From positions 1-5,817 of the forward strand of contig VXRS01000076.1 of NCBI GenBank assembly GCA_009838385.1: a DNA stretch of 5,817 nt, in the 5' to 3' direction. Each line of letters opens with the position of its first letter. The first letter of the stretch is position 1. Under the pieces are notes generated by a model. The model made no database searches, had not been told where the DNA came from, and was given only the letters and a program-made list of their open reading frames with translations. Shown here piece after piece: positions 1-5,772 of this stretch. This DNA is from Dehalococcoidia bacterium (GTDB lineage Bacteria > Chloroflexota > Dehalococcoidia > Tepidiformales > Tepidiformaceae). The position numbers and the translations under genes are program-made.

Positions 1-1
1 A

Positions 2-157
2 GTCACGACTCCCGTGGCCACGGCGGTAGCTGCGGGGCCTGCGACGGCTACCCCAATGCCGGTCGCCACATCGACGGCAACACCGGTCCCGGCAACTAGT
101 TCCTCACCGACGCCCTCGCCTACGCCGCCCCCGACACCTGCCCCCACGCCTGAGCCT
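2..157 (+). other. Pro/Thr/Ala-rich low-complexity linker encoded at the start of the RCC1-like gene
   Basis: These codons encode almost only P, T, A, V and S, with alternating T-P and S-P pairs near 98-157. Such linkers commonly connect an N-terminal membrane anchor or signal sequence to an extracellular domain. This supports an exported protein, although no signal peptide is in view. Confidence 0.7.
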
Positions 158-1858
158 GGTGTCTCCCCCACGATCAGCATTTCGGGTCACTACACCTGCA
201 CCCTAACCCAGGGCGGGCAGGCCCTCTGCGGGCTCTACAACGACGACGACCAGGACGTTCAGGAGGAGGCTCTCCGGGGCCGTTACGTGGCCATCAGCAC
301 GTATGGGGGCCACACCTGTGCGATAGACACCGCCAGGGAAATTACCTGCTGGGGCGATGACCTTGCCGAACCGCCCCCGCCGGGCCGCTACAAGACTGTC
401 AGCACCAGCGAGCACCATGCCTGCGCCCTGACCGAGGACGGGGAGGCAGCGTGCTGGACGTTGACGAGCATTCCGGACGGCCAACCTGTCTTCGGGGAGA
501 CGGAACCTCCCCCCGGTCGCTACGTCGCCATCAGCACCGGCTCTGTGGCCTTCTACGACATGGGTGGCGATGAGTTCTTGGGCAGCGCCAACACCTGCGC
601 GTTAAGCGAAGAAGGTGAAGCCGTCTGCTGGGGTTATGGCGCCGGTGTCGCCGCCGGGCCATACACGGCCATCGCCAGCACGGGCGGCAGCGGCTTCTGC
701 GCAGTCAAGAACGATGGTCAGGTGGAGTGCCGCGGACAGACGGGGGGCCTCACAGCCGAGACGACAGCGTTCTCCGAAACGTTGCCACCCGACGTCGTGC
801 CACCGAACGGGGAGGCGACCCGCTATACAACCGTCGCCGCGAGTTGGACCCACGTCTGCGCCCTTACAACCGAGGGGCAGGCCGTCTGCGGGACAGACCC
901 GCACTCACGTAACCACATGTGGGTCATGCATCCCCCTGATCCCGCACCCGAACGCTACGTTGCGGTAGACGTGAGCCGCGACCGCGCCTGCGCGCTCACC
1001 GACGGCGGTGAAGCGGTCTGCTGGGGCGTCACCGCCAACAAGGTGGCGCCGCCCGACCCACCACCCGGGCGCTACGTCGCGGTGAGCGACGGCCCGTTTC
1101 ACACCTGCGCCCTGACCGAAGCCGGCGAAGCGGCGTGCTGGGGGTGGAACAACTACGGGCAGTCGGATGCGCCGGAGGGCCGGTATACCGCGATCAGCGC
1201 AGGAGGGTCCCACACCTGCGCCCTCGCCGAGGACGGCGAGGCGGTTTGCTGGGGGGGTGACCGCGTTGGGGTCGCGCCACGCGGGCCCCTGGGCGCCATC
1301 AGCGCGGGCCGCTACTCAACGTGTGCGCTGACCGAGGAGGGGCAGATAGCCTGCCTGGGAGACGACCCCCTCAACGGCGAAGCGCCGTCTGGGCGCTATG
1401 CAGCCATCAGTTCCGGCGGGGATCTCTTGTGCGCCATCGCCTCCCAGACGGACACCCTTGACTGCTGGGCTTCGGGATGGAGCTGGCCGGACAGTTACGA
1501 AGGGAGGTTCAAGGCGGTCGACGTCAGTGGCTTCACGGGCGAGCACATCTGGCCCTACATGTGCGCACTCACCAGCAACGGGGAGGCGAGATGCTGGTCG
1601 GGGCCCCTGGGCGAGGGCGGTTCAGTCTCACCCGGCCCGTTCGTCGCGATCGCGGTGGGCGCCGAACATGCCTGCGCGCTGACCGCGGACGGCGAGGCCA
1701 TGTGCTGGGGCTCCTTCGACCTCGGTCCGGCGGACCCGCCCCCCGGGCGCTACACGGCCATCAGCGCGGCATCCTTCCGGACCTGCGCCGTCAATGCCGA
1801 AGGCGCCGTCGTGTGCTGGGGCGACACCGACTACGAGACCAACGAGTCCACCCCGTGA
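2..1858 (+). CDS. RCC1-like repeat protein, probably secreted or surface-anchored (5' end outside window)
   Basis: The frame is open to the left edge and ends at TGA 1856-1858. A GTG at 14 could start it, but the codons before it (V-T-T-P) continue the same Pro/Thr/Ala low-complexity style, so the true start and any signal peptide probably lie upstream. A linker of about 50 residues ends in a run of alternating T-P/S-P/A-P. It is followed by fourteen repeats of about 35-50 residues with the consensus GRYxAIS...HTCALTEDGEAVCWG, which is the RCC1/BNR-like beta-propeller signature (the family's 'CAL..dG.vwcWG'). One repeat also carries the classic W-N-x-x-G-Q (near 1145-1162). All 28 cysteines sit in regular pairs, which suggests disulfides outside the cytoplasm. 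RCC1 propellers usually mediate protein binding; no catalytic domain is visible, and the partner is unknown. The fold is confident, the cellular role is not. The next gene starts 105 bases downstream and is unlikely to share its function. Confidence 0.85.
   Translation, partial: VTTPVATAVAAGPATATPMPVATSTATPVPATSSSPTPSPTPPPTPAPTPEPGVSPTISISGHYTCTLTQGGQALCGLYNDDDQDVQEEALRGRYVAISTYGGHTCAIDTAREITCWGDDLAEPPPPGRYKTVSTSEHHACALTEDGEAACWTLTSIPDGQPVFGETEPPPGRYVAISTGSVAFYDMGGDEFLGSANTCALSEEGEAVCWGYGAGVAAGPYTAIASTGGSGFCAVKNDGQVECRGQTGGLTAETTAFSETLPPDVVPPNGEATRYTTVAASWTHVCALTTEGQAVCGTDPHSRNHMWVMHPPDPAPERYVAVDVSRDRACALTDGGEAVCWGVTANKVAPPDPPPGRYVAVSDGPFHTCALTEAGEAACWGWNNYGQSDAPEGRYTAISAGGSHTCALAEDGEAVCWGGDRVGVAPRGPLGAISAGRYSTCALTEEGQIACLGDDPLNGEAPSGRYAAISSGGDLLCAIASQTDTLDCWASGWSWPDSYEGRFKAVDVSGFTGEHIWPYMCALTSNGEARCWSGPLGEGGSVSPGPFVAIAVGAEHACALTADGEAMCWGSFDLGPADPPPGRYTAISAASFRTCAVNAEGAVVCWGDTDYETNESTP
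173..1825 (+). repeat. Fourteen degenerate tandem RCC1-type coding repeats
   Basis: Reading the translation, the cores are HYTCTLTQGGQALC, HTCAIDTAREITCW, HACALTEDGEAACW, NTCALSEEGEAVCW, GFCAVKNDGQVEC, HVCALTTEGQAVC, RACALTDGGEAVCW, HTCALTEAGEAACW, HTCALAEDGEAVCW, STCALTEEGQIAC, LLCAIASQTDTLDCW, MCALTSNGEARCW, HACALTADGEAMCW and RTCAVNAEGAVVCW. The spacers carry GRYxAIS-like strands. DNA similarity between units is obvious (for example gggcgctac...gccatcagc recurs). Repeat length varies, and the fourth and sixth units have insertions before the core. Confidence 0.85.
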
Positions 1859-1963
1859 CGAGCCATTCGCGCCTCATGCCCACTGGCCGTAAAGGGCGCT
1901 TGTGATAGTGTTCACGTAGAGCCGCAAAGTCGCCGATCCAGGCGGCAGGGGACTTCGCCGAGC
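1859..1963 (+). other. Intergenic region before the carboxyltransferase operon
   Basis: This gap of 105 bases separates the RCC1-like gene from the biotin-enzyme operon. It holds a weak stem (GCGCC 1869-1873 with GGCGC 1895-1899) without a T-run. A possible extended -10 follows (TGT then GATAGT, 1901-1909) with no good -35 box. The operon promoter is expected here, but the sequence evidence for its exact place is weak. Confidence 0.3.
1947..1952 (+). promoter_or_regulatory. Ribosome binding site candidate for the carboxyltransferase gene
   Basis: The purine run AGGGGA lies 11 bases before the ATG at 1964. The spacing is slightly long. The start is supported mainly by the conserved N-terminus (ITETAIRDGHQS) directly after it. 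Confidence 0.4.
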
Positions 1964-3463
1964 ATGGGCCAGGTACGCATCACCGAGACCGCCATTCGCG
2001 ACGGGCATCAGTCGCTGCTGGCCACGCGGATGCGCACCGAGGACATGCTTCCCGCCCTCGAGCGGATGGACGCCATCGGCTACGGCAGCATCGAGTGCTG
2101 GGGCGGCGCCACCTTCGACACGGCCATGCGCTTCCTGCTGGAAGACCCGTGGGAACGGCTGCGCGAGGTCAAGAGCCGGCTGAAGAACACGCCCACGCAG
2201 ATGCTCCTGCGCGGCCAGAACGCGGTGGGGTACCGGCACTACGCCGACGACGTCGTGCTCGAGTTTTGCGAGCGGGCCGTCGAGAACGGCATGGACATCT
2301 TCCGCATCTTCGATGCGCTGAACGACACACGGAACCTGGAGACGGCGTTCGAGGGCGTGAAGCGCGCGGGCGGCCACGTGCAGGGCACGCTCTGCTATAC
2401 GACAAGCCCGGTGCATACGGTCGAGAGCTTCGGGACGCTGGCCGACCGGCTGGTCGAGATGGGCGCGGACTCGCTCTGCATCAAGGACATGGCGGGCCTG
2501 CTGAGCCCGGTGATGGCCGAGCGTCTGGTGACGCGGATCAAGGGCGACCACCCCGACGTCCCGCTACAGCTGCACTGCCACGACACCTCCGGCTACTCGG
2601 AGATGGCGTATCTGCTGGCCGTTCGCGCCGGCGCGGACGCGATCGATACGGCCATCAGCCCGCTCGCGGGGGGCACCTCGCAGCCGGCCACTGAGACGCT
2701 CGTGGCGGCGCTGGGCGAGGACGAGGACAACGGCACCGGTATCGCGCTCGACGACCTGGTCGAGACGGCGGACTACTTCGGGGGCGTTCGCAAGAAGTAC
2801 TGGAAGCACGAGAGCAACCTGCTCGGGGTCGACGCGGGCGTGCTCAGGCATCAGGTTCCGGGCGGCATGATCTCGAACCTCGTGGGTCAGCTGCGGGACC
2901 AGGGCCAGGAGGCGAAGCTGGGCGAGGTGCTGGAGGAGAACGCGCGCGTGCGCGCGGACCTCGGCTACCCACCGCTGGTGACACCGAGCTCGCAGATCGT
3001 GGGCTCGCAGGCCGTGCTGAACGTGCTGACTGGGAAGCGCTACGGCGTCGTGACGAAGGAGACGCGCAACCTCGCGCAGGGCCTCTACGGCGCGACAGCC
3101 GAGCCGATCGAGAAGGCCGTGCTGGATTTGGTCCTGGGCGATGTTCCCCAGATCGACCACCGTCCGGCGGACGACCTCGAGCCGGAGCTGGAGAGCGCGA
3201 AGGAGGAGATCGGCGACCTCGCCGAGACTCCCGAGGATGTGCTCTCGTACGTGATGTTCCCGCAGCCGGCGAAGAAGTTCCTGGAGTGGCGGCGCGACGG
3301 CGGCGGTCCCGAGCGCGAGCTCGTGGCGGCCGTGGTGGGGGCGATGGCGATCAAGGACCGGCCGCAGGCTGCGGCGCGGGGCGTTCCCGCGGCGCCTTCG
3401 GAGAACGGCGCGGCGCCGGGCGCGGCGTGGCGGCAGTTCGGGCGCATGAGGCAGATGCGGTAG
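1964..3463 (+). CDS. pycB: Biotin-dependent carboxyltransferase subunit (pyruvate carboxylase subunit B / oxaloacetate decarboxylase alpha / transcarboxylase 5S family)
   Basis: A 499-residue cytoplasmic enzyme subunit that moves a carboxyl group between carboxybiotin and pyruvate/oxaloacetate. The N-terminal TIM-barrel (HMGL-like) domain, about residues 1-260, holds the family motifs: T-x-x-R-D-G-H-Q-S with metal-ligand D13, F-D-A-L-N-D (116-121), C-I-K-D-M-A with K174 (the lysine carbamylated in characterised members), and the H204-x-H206 metal pair in LHCHDTSG. GGTSQP follows at 236-241. The conserved PYC/OADA domain follows with HQVPGGMISNL (near 304-314) and the VTPSSQIVGSQAVLN block. 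The C-terminus ends in an Ala/Gly/Pro-rich tail with no biotinyl domain; that domain is supplied by the next gene, whose ATG lies 2 bases after this stop. The direction is undecided: pyruvate carboxylase B is the usual annotation, but decarboxylase or methylmalonyl-CoA transcarboxylase roles cannot be excluded. No biotin carboxylase or membrane decarboxylase beta subunit is in the window. Confidence 0.93.
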   Translation: MGQVRITETAIRDGHQSLLATRMRTEDMLPALERMDAIGYGSIECWGGATFDTAMRFLLEDPWERLREVKSRLKNTPTQMLLRGQNAVGYRHYADDVVLEFCERAVENGMDIFRIFDALNDTRNLETAFEGVKRAGGHVQGTLCYTTSPVHTVESFGTLADRLVEMGADSLCIKDMAGLLSPVMAERLVTRIKGDHPDVPLQLHCHDTSGYSEMAYLLAVRAGADAIDTAISPLAGGTSQPATETLVAALGEDEDNGTGIALDDLVETADYFGGVRKKYWKHESNLLGVDAGVLRHQVPGGMISNLVGQLRDQGQEAKLGEVLEENARVRADLGYPPLVTPSSQIVGSQAVLNVLTGKRYGVVTKETRNLAQGLYGATAEPIEKAVLDLVLGDVPQIDHRPADDLEPELESAKEEIGDLAETPEDVLSYVMFPQPAKKFLEWRRDGGGPERELVAAVVGAMAIKDRPQAAARGVPAAPSENGAAPGAAWRQFGRMRQMR

Positions 3464-3465
3464 CG

Positions 3466-3987
3466 ATGGCGACGGTCACGATCGGCGGACGCACCTACGA
3501 GGTCGAAGTACGCGGCGACACGGTCGTCGTCGACGGCGAGGAGTTCCCCGTCACGATCGCGCGCGGTGACGCGTACGACACCGTGACGGCGGGCGCGGTG
3601 AGCTACCGCGTGGCGCTTCCCGACGAGGACGCGCGCGAGTCGGGCATGGCGATCGAGGTCGACCACCGGCCGTTCACGCTCGAGTACGAGGGGCGGCTGG
3701 GTGGTGGTCCGGCGCGGCCCACGCCAAAAGCATCGAGCGCGGCGGCGGGCGGCGCTCCGGCGGTTTCGAACGTGCCGGGGGGCGTGGCGGCGCAGCTATC
3801 GGGTAAGGTGCTCCGGATCGAGGTGCAGGCGGGCGACGCCGTGGAAGCGGGTCAGCTGCTACTCGTCCTCGAAGCGATGAAGATGGAGAACGAGATCAAC
3901 GCGCCCAAGGCCGGAACCGTGAAAGAGGTGACGGTGAGCGAGGGCGCGCAGGTGTCCGAGGGCGAGACCCTCGTGATCCTGGAGTAG
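3466..3987 (+). CDS. Biotin carboxyl carrier protein (biotin/lipoyl attachment domain)
   Basis: A 173-residue protein that carries covalently bound biotin between a biotin carboxylase and the carboxyltransferase encoded just upstream. The C-terminal biotinyl domain (about residues 105-173) includes LSGKVLRIEVQAGDAV, then the biotinylation motif EAMKMENE with acceptor lysine K139, then INAPKAGTVKEVTVSEGAQV and a closing GETLVILE strand. The usual 'PMPGKV' entry reads QLSGKV here, a mild variation. Residues 1-77 form a beta-rich N-terminal region (GGRTYEVEV, DGEEFPVTI, VSYRVAL, IEVDHRPFTLEYEG) like the segment before the biotinyl domain in acyl-CoA carboxylase alpha chains. A Pro/Ala/Gly linker (about 78-104) joins the two. 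The ATG at 3466 is chosen because it lies 2 bases after the upstream stop and gives a sensible N-terminus; the frame is open further upstream inside the previous gene. The close spacing suggests translational coupling. Confidence 0.92.
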   Translation: MATVTIGGRTYEVEVRGDTVVVDGEEFPVTIARGDAYDTVTAGAVSYRVALPDEDARESGMAIEVDHRPFTLEYEGRLGGGPARPTPKASSAAAGGAPAVSNVPGGVAAQLSGKVLRIEVQAGDAVEAGQLLLVLEAMKMENEINAPKAGTVKEVTVSEGAQVSEGETLVILE

Positions 3988-3995
3988 GGAAGGAG
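3988..3995 (+). promoter_or_regulatory. Strong ribosome binding site deciding a GTG start
   Basis: GGAAGGAG starts immediately after the carrier-protein stop and lies 7 bases before the GTG at 4003. This near-ideal Shine-Dalgarno sequence fixes that GTG as the start of the next gene. Confidence 0.8.
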
Positions 3996-4002
3996 TCCGC
4001 CG

Positions 4003-4425
4003 GTGCCGGTCAAGGAGCTGCGGGATCAGCGTCACACGGGCACGGTCGCGGAGATCGCGCAGACGCGCTTCCCCTACCCGAGCGAGGACCACCCGGAGCT
4101 CGAGACGCTCCTGAACGACCCCGAGCCGTCCATGTCGGTGGGGGAATGGGAAGGTGAGCCGCTCTACCCGGACATCGTGGTCGTGCGGCGCCCGGGGCAG
4201 TGGCTGGAGTTCATGGCGCAGGTCGAGACGGCGGACACGATGACGGACGAGCAGGCCGAGAAAAAGTGGCTGCCGTTCTCGAAGATGGGCGAGCTGCTGC
4301 TGTACGTGCCCGCGGGACAGGTGCAGCAGGCGAAGCGCCTCTGCCGGAAGCACGGCATCAGCTACAAGGGCATCCGCACCTGGCGCTACCGGCCGGTGTG
4401 GGGCCTGACGATCGCCGAGGCATAG
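4003..4425 (+). CDS. Uncharacterised protein, possible PD-(D/E)XK nuclease-like fold
   Basis: A 140-residue protein of unassigned function, started at GTG behind a strong ribosome binding site. It has no signal peptide or membrane segment. The middle reads YPDIVVV (P56, D57), then a strand EFMAQVETAD with E75, then a helix with a lysine-rich EKKW (86-89), then GELLLYVPAGQVQQAKRLCRKHGI. A PD followed about 17 residues later by a x-V-E-T strand, then a 'lllYVP.g....A..l....gI' strand-helix, resembles small restriction-endonuclease-like proteins. The lysine expected two positions after the acidic residue is missing (E-T-A), so catalysis is uncertain; K87 or K88 might substitute. It sits 15 bases after the biotin carrier gene and 10 bases before a HAD-family gene, so it is probably on the same transcript. 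The coding call is solid; the fold call is a pattern-based inference. Confidence 0.8.
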   Translation: MPVKELRDQRHTGTVAEIAQTRFPYPSEDHPELETLLNDPEPSMSVGEWEGEPLYPDIVVVRRPGQWLEFMAQVETADTMTDEQAEKKWLPFSKMGELLLYVPAGQVQQAKRLCRKHGISYKGIRTWRYRPVWGLTIAEA

Positions 4426-4435
4426 CGCTCACCCG

Positions 4436-4825
4436 ATGACCGAAGCGACCCGCTCTCTGAACGTCTACTTCGACGTGGACCACACGCTGGTCTACACGAC
4501 GAAGGACATGAGCTCGCTGCGTCCGGGGGCGCACGAGGCGATGGAGCGGATCAAGGGCGCGGGACACAGCATCTACGTGTGGTCGGCGGGGGGGCAGCTG
4601 TACAGCGAACGCACGGTGGAGCGGCACGGGCTCTCGGAGTGGGTCGACGGGTGTTTCGACAAGCATCCACGGGTGGACCCAACGCCGGACGTGATCATCG
4701 ACGACGACTGGTACCTGGTGGAGAAGTACGGGGGGTACTGCGTCTCGCAGTACAAGGAAGTGGACGAGAGCGACCGGGAGCTGCTGGAGATCGTGGAGAA
4801 GCTGGCGGAGCGCGGGGACCTGTAG
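4436..4825 (+). CDS. Small HAD-superfamily phosphatase-like protein
   Basis: A 129-residue cytoplasmic protein with all four HAD motifs in order. Motif I is F-D-V-D-H-T-L (nucleophile D13, acid/base D15). Motif II is the serine of Y-V-W-S-A-G-G (S50). Motif III is probably K76 in C-F-D-K-H-P. Motif IV is the acidic cluster of D-V-I-I-D-D-D (D89-D91). The short spacing leaves no room for a cap domain, so it is a minimal C0-type member; such proteins often act on large substrates such as proteins or nucleic-acid ends, but the substrate here is unknown. The ATG at 4436 lies 10 bases after the upstream stop. It has only a weak ribosome binding site, consistent with coupling to upstream translation. 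It closes the four-gene run. The family call is confident, a specific function is not possible. Confidence 0.88.
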   Translation: MTEATRSLNVYFDVDHTLVYTTKDMSSLRPGAHEAMERIKGAGHSIYVWSAGGQLYSERTVERHGLSEWVDGCFDKHPRVDPTPDVIIDDDWYLVEKYGGYCVSQYKEVDESDRELLEIVEKLAERGDL

Positions 4826-4885
4826 CCTTTCGGCATCAAAGAATGGCCGCTGGCCCTGTCGGCGAACGGTTGTGCGGAACTTGTG

Positions 4886-4894
4886 TGCTATCAT
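4886..4894 (+). promoter_or_regulatory. Extended -10 promoter candidate
   Basis: TGC-TATCAT matches an extended -10 (TGn followed by five of six bases of TATAAT). No -35 box is seen at 16-18 bases upstream, which extended -10 promoters can tolerate. It would start transcription near 4901 and give a leader of about 68 bases for the gene at 4969. Confidence 0.4.
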
Positions 4895-4913
4895 TGGCAC
4901 CCTACCTGCTGGG

Positions 4914-4931
4914 GGAGCCTTCCCAGGCTCC
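4914..4931 (+). repeat. Perfect inverted repeat (7-bp stem, 4-base loop) in the leader
   Basis: GGAGCCT (4914-4920) and AGGCTCC (4925-4931) are exact reverse complements around TCCC. An outer pair, CCTGC (4905-4909) with GCAGG (4935-4939), could extend the stem across a small internal loop. With no T-run and a gene starting 37 bases on, it fits a 5' leader structure or operator better than a terminator. Confidence 0.55.
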
Positions 4932-4955
4932 AAGGCAGGCTGCAGCGGATAGCAT

Positions 4956-4963
4956 GGGGGAAG
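4956..4963 (+). promoter_or_regulatory. Ribosome binding site deciding the start at 4969
   Basis: GGGGGAAG lies 5 bases before the ATG at 4969. An in-frame ATG at 4954 overlaps this purine run and has no ribosome binding site of its own, so 4969 is preferred. Confidence 0.55.
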
Positions 4964-4968
4964 CCAAC

Positions 4969-5328
4969 ATGGATGTGCCCAGTACCGTCTCTGTCATCAT
5001 CGGAGCGGTCTCCGTAGTAGTCGCGGTCTTCGCGATCGCGCAGGGGGCGATTACGTCCCGAGACAGTCGGAGGAACTTTGAGAAAACGAGGGATGTACTC
5101 GCCGAAATCGACAAGAGAGCCGCGATCACCGAGAAGATCGTGGCCGAGAACCAGCGAGAGCTGTTGGACACAGTCAAGAAATTGGCGATCCCCGAGAAGC
5201 CTGACATCGGCGAAGAGATCGGGGCCGAGTTCATGAGAGCCCTCCTGCAAGACCCCAACAACGCCACTGAGTTGATGTCCGAAATCATGAAGATGGCGCC
5301 GATTCAAGAAGAGCAGCCCACTTCCTAG
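4969..5328 (+). CDS. Small single-pass membrane protein with coiled coil, function unknown
   Basis: A 119-residue protein I do not recognise. Residues 6-28 form one hydrophobic membrane segment (TVSVIIGAVSVVVAVFAIAQ and on). It is followed by a positive stretch (RDSRR, 31-35), which by the positive-inside rule puts the C-terminal part in the cytoplasm. Residues about 36-72 are charged and heptad-like (NFEKTRDVLAEIDKR, then AENQRELLDTVKKLA), a likely coiled coil. An acidic helical tail (GEEIGAEFMRALL, ELMSEIMKMA) ends in a polar QEEQPTS. The layout resembles many small membrane-tethered coiled-coil proteins, but no family motif is visible. It uses more AAG/GAG/ATC and less GC than the operon upstream, and it has its own promoter-like leader. 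An alternative start at 4954 would add five residues. Confidence 0.75.
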   Translation: MDVPSTVSVIIGAVSVVVAVFAIAQGAITSRDSRRNFEKTRDVLAEIDKRAAITEKIVAENQRELLDTVKKLAIPEKPDIGEEIGAEFMRALLQDPNNATELMSEIMKMAPIQEEQPTS

Positions 5329-5403
5329 CCAGCAGACTAACCTGCAGCCTCCTGGAATAGCCCGTGGGTTGACTTTCCCGGACAACATTGGCACAGTGAC
5401 GCT
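5329..5403 (+). other. Short intergenic region between the two small genes
   Basis: These 75 bases include a TTGACT (5369-5374) resembling a -35 box, but no good -10 at the right spacing. CATTGGCAC (5386-5394) also occurs at 4892-4900 in the other small gene's leader. The following gene lacks a clear Shine-Dalgarno sequence. Confidence 0.3.
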
Positions 5404-5703
5404 ATGACGGATGATCAGTTCCAGACGCTGAATCGTGCGGTCGGGAACCTGGCGGTAGCGGTTAGCGAGATCCACTCCGACCTCTCCGATGTCAAGACGA
5501 CGGTTGCGGGTTTGCAGACGACTGTTGCTGATCTCAAGGCGACGGTTCACGAGGAAGTGCTGCCCTTCCTGCGCGGCATCCACGACCGGCTTGCGGCGGT
5601 CGAGGGCCGCTGGTCCAACATTGAGGGGCGGCTCGGCACATCGGAAATGCGGTATGCCGCCCTGGAGCAGATCGTCTACAAGCGGGACGACCCCAGTCCC
5701 TGA
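5404..5703 (+). CDS. Small soluble coiled-coil protein, function unknown
   Basis: A 99-residue protein without membrane segment or signal peptide, from ATG 5404 to TGA 5701-5703. Almost the whole chain (residues about 5-92) looks helical with regular hydrophobic spacing. Residues 30-50 are three consecutive near-identical heptads (VKTTVAG, LQTTVAD, LKATVHE), a textbook coiled coil. A second helical part follows (LPFLRGIHDRLAAVEGRW, then IEGRLGTSEMRYAALEQIV), broken by a proline at 54. It probably forms oligomers. There is no catalytic motif. No good ribosome binding site precedes the ATG, so the start is chosen because the coding-like sequence begins there. It follows the small membrane coiled-coil gene by 75 bases; a shared role is possible but only inferred. 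Confidence 0.75.
   Translation: MTDDQFQTLNRAVGNLAVAVSEIHSDLSDVKTTVAGLQTTVADLKATVHEEVLPFLRGIHDRLAAVEGRWSNIEGRLGTSEMRYAALEQIVYKRDDPSP
5491..5553 (+). repeat. Three in-frame 21-base heptad-coding repeats
   Basis: Three 21-base units encode VKTTVAG, LQTTVAD and LKATVHE. The shared core is a(a/c/g)g(a/g)cgac(g/t)gtt, so the units look like recent internal duplications in a coiled-coil gene. Confidence 0.6.
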
Positions 5704-5714
5704 TTTCGGCGTAT

Positions 5715-5729
5715 CACCACTGGTGTTTT
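5715..5729 (+). terminator. Weak terminator candidate
   Basis: CACC (5715-5718) pairs with GGTG (5722-5725) around ACT and is followed by TTTT. It lies 12 bases after the coiled-coil gene's stop, the right place for a terminator, but a 4-bp stem and four T's make it weak. Confidence 0.3.
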
Positions 5730-5737
5730 CCCTCAGC

Positions 5738-5754
5738 GCGCTCCCGTGGGGCGC
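5738..5754 (+). repeat. GC-rich stem-loop in the intergenic region
   Basis: GCGCTCC (5738-5744) pairs with GGGGCGC (5748-5754), with one G-T pair and a CGT loop. No T-run follows. It could act with the hairpin just upstream to end transcription, or it may be chance in GC-rich DNA. Confidence 0.3.
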
Positions 5755-5772
5755 CTGGGTTAGCCTTGCGGC

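Larger units (their letters stand above)
4826..4968 (+). other. Intergenic leader before the small membrane protein gene
   Basis: These 143 bases are visibly less GC-rich than the operon upstream. They hold a small GGCC-GCT-GGCC stem (4843-4853), an extended -10-like element, a perfect inverted repeat and a purine-rich ribosome binding site. There is no clear T-tailed terminator for the operon. Confidence 0.5.

Noticed and set aside
14..16. GTG at 14 as the true start of the RCC1-like protein
   Set aside because: The low-complexity sequence continues upstream in the same frame, there is no ribosome binding site in the 13 available bases, and no signal peptide follows, so the gene is treated as cut by the window edge.
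173..1825. CRISPR array or DNA-level satellite
   Set aside because: The repeats are degenerate, of variable length and in frame, and are explained by the protein fold.
1869..1899. Terminator after the RCC1-like gene
   Set aside because: Only a 5-bp outer stem with a long loop and no T-run; too weak to call.
1874..2551. Open frame of 225 codons on the - strand opposite the carboxyltransferase gene
   Set aside because: The + strand carries conserved catalytic motifs over the same bases. The long antisense frame is expected in GC-rich coding DNA and shows no family signature.
3085..3666. Open frame of 193 codons on the - strand opposite the carboxyltransferase/carrier junction
   Set aside because: It crosses two well-supported + strand genes, and its low-complexity translation has no recognisable domain.
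5369..5397. Possible sigma-70 promoter with TTGACT as -35
   Set aside because: At 16-18 bases downstream there is only CACAGT or similar, a poor -10. Kept as a note, not annotated as a promoter.
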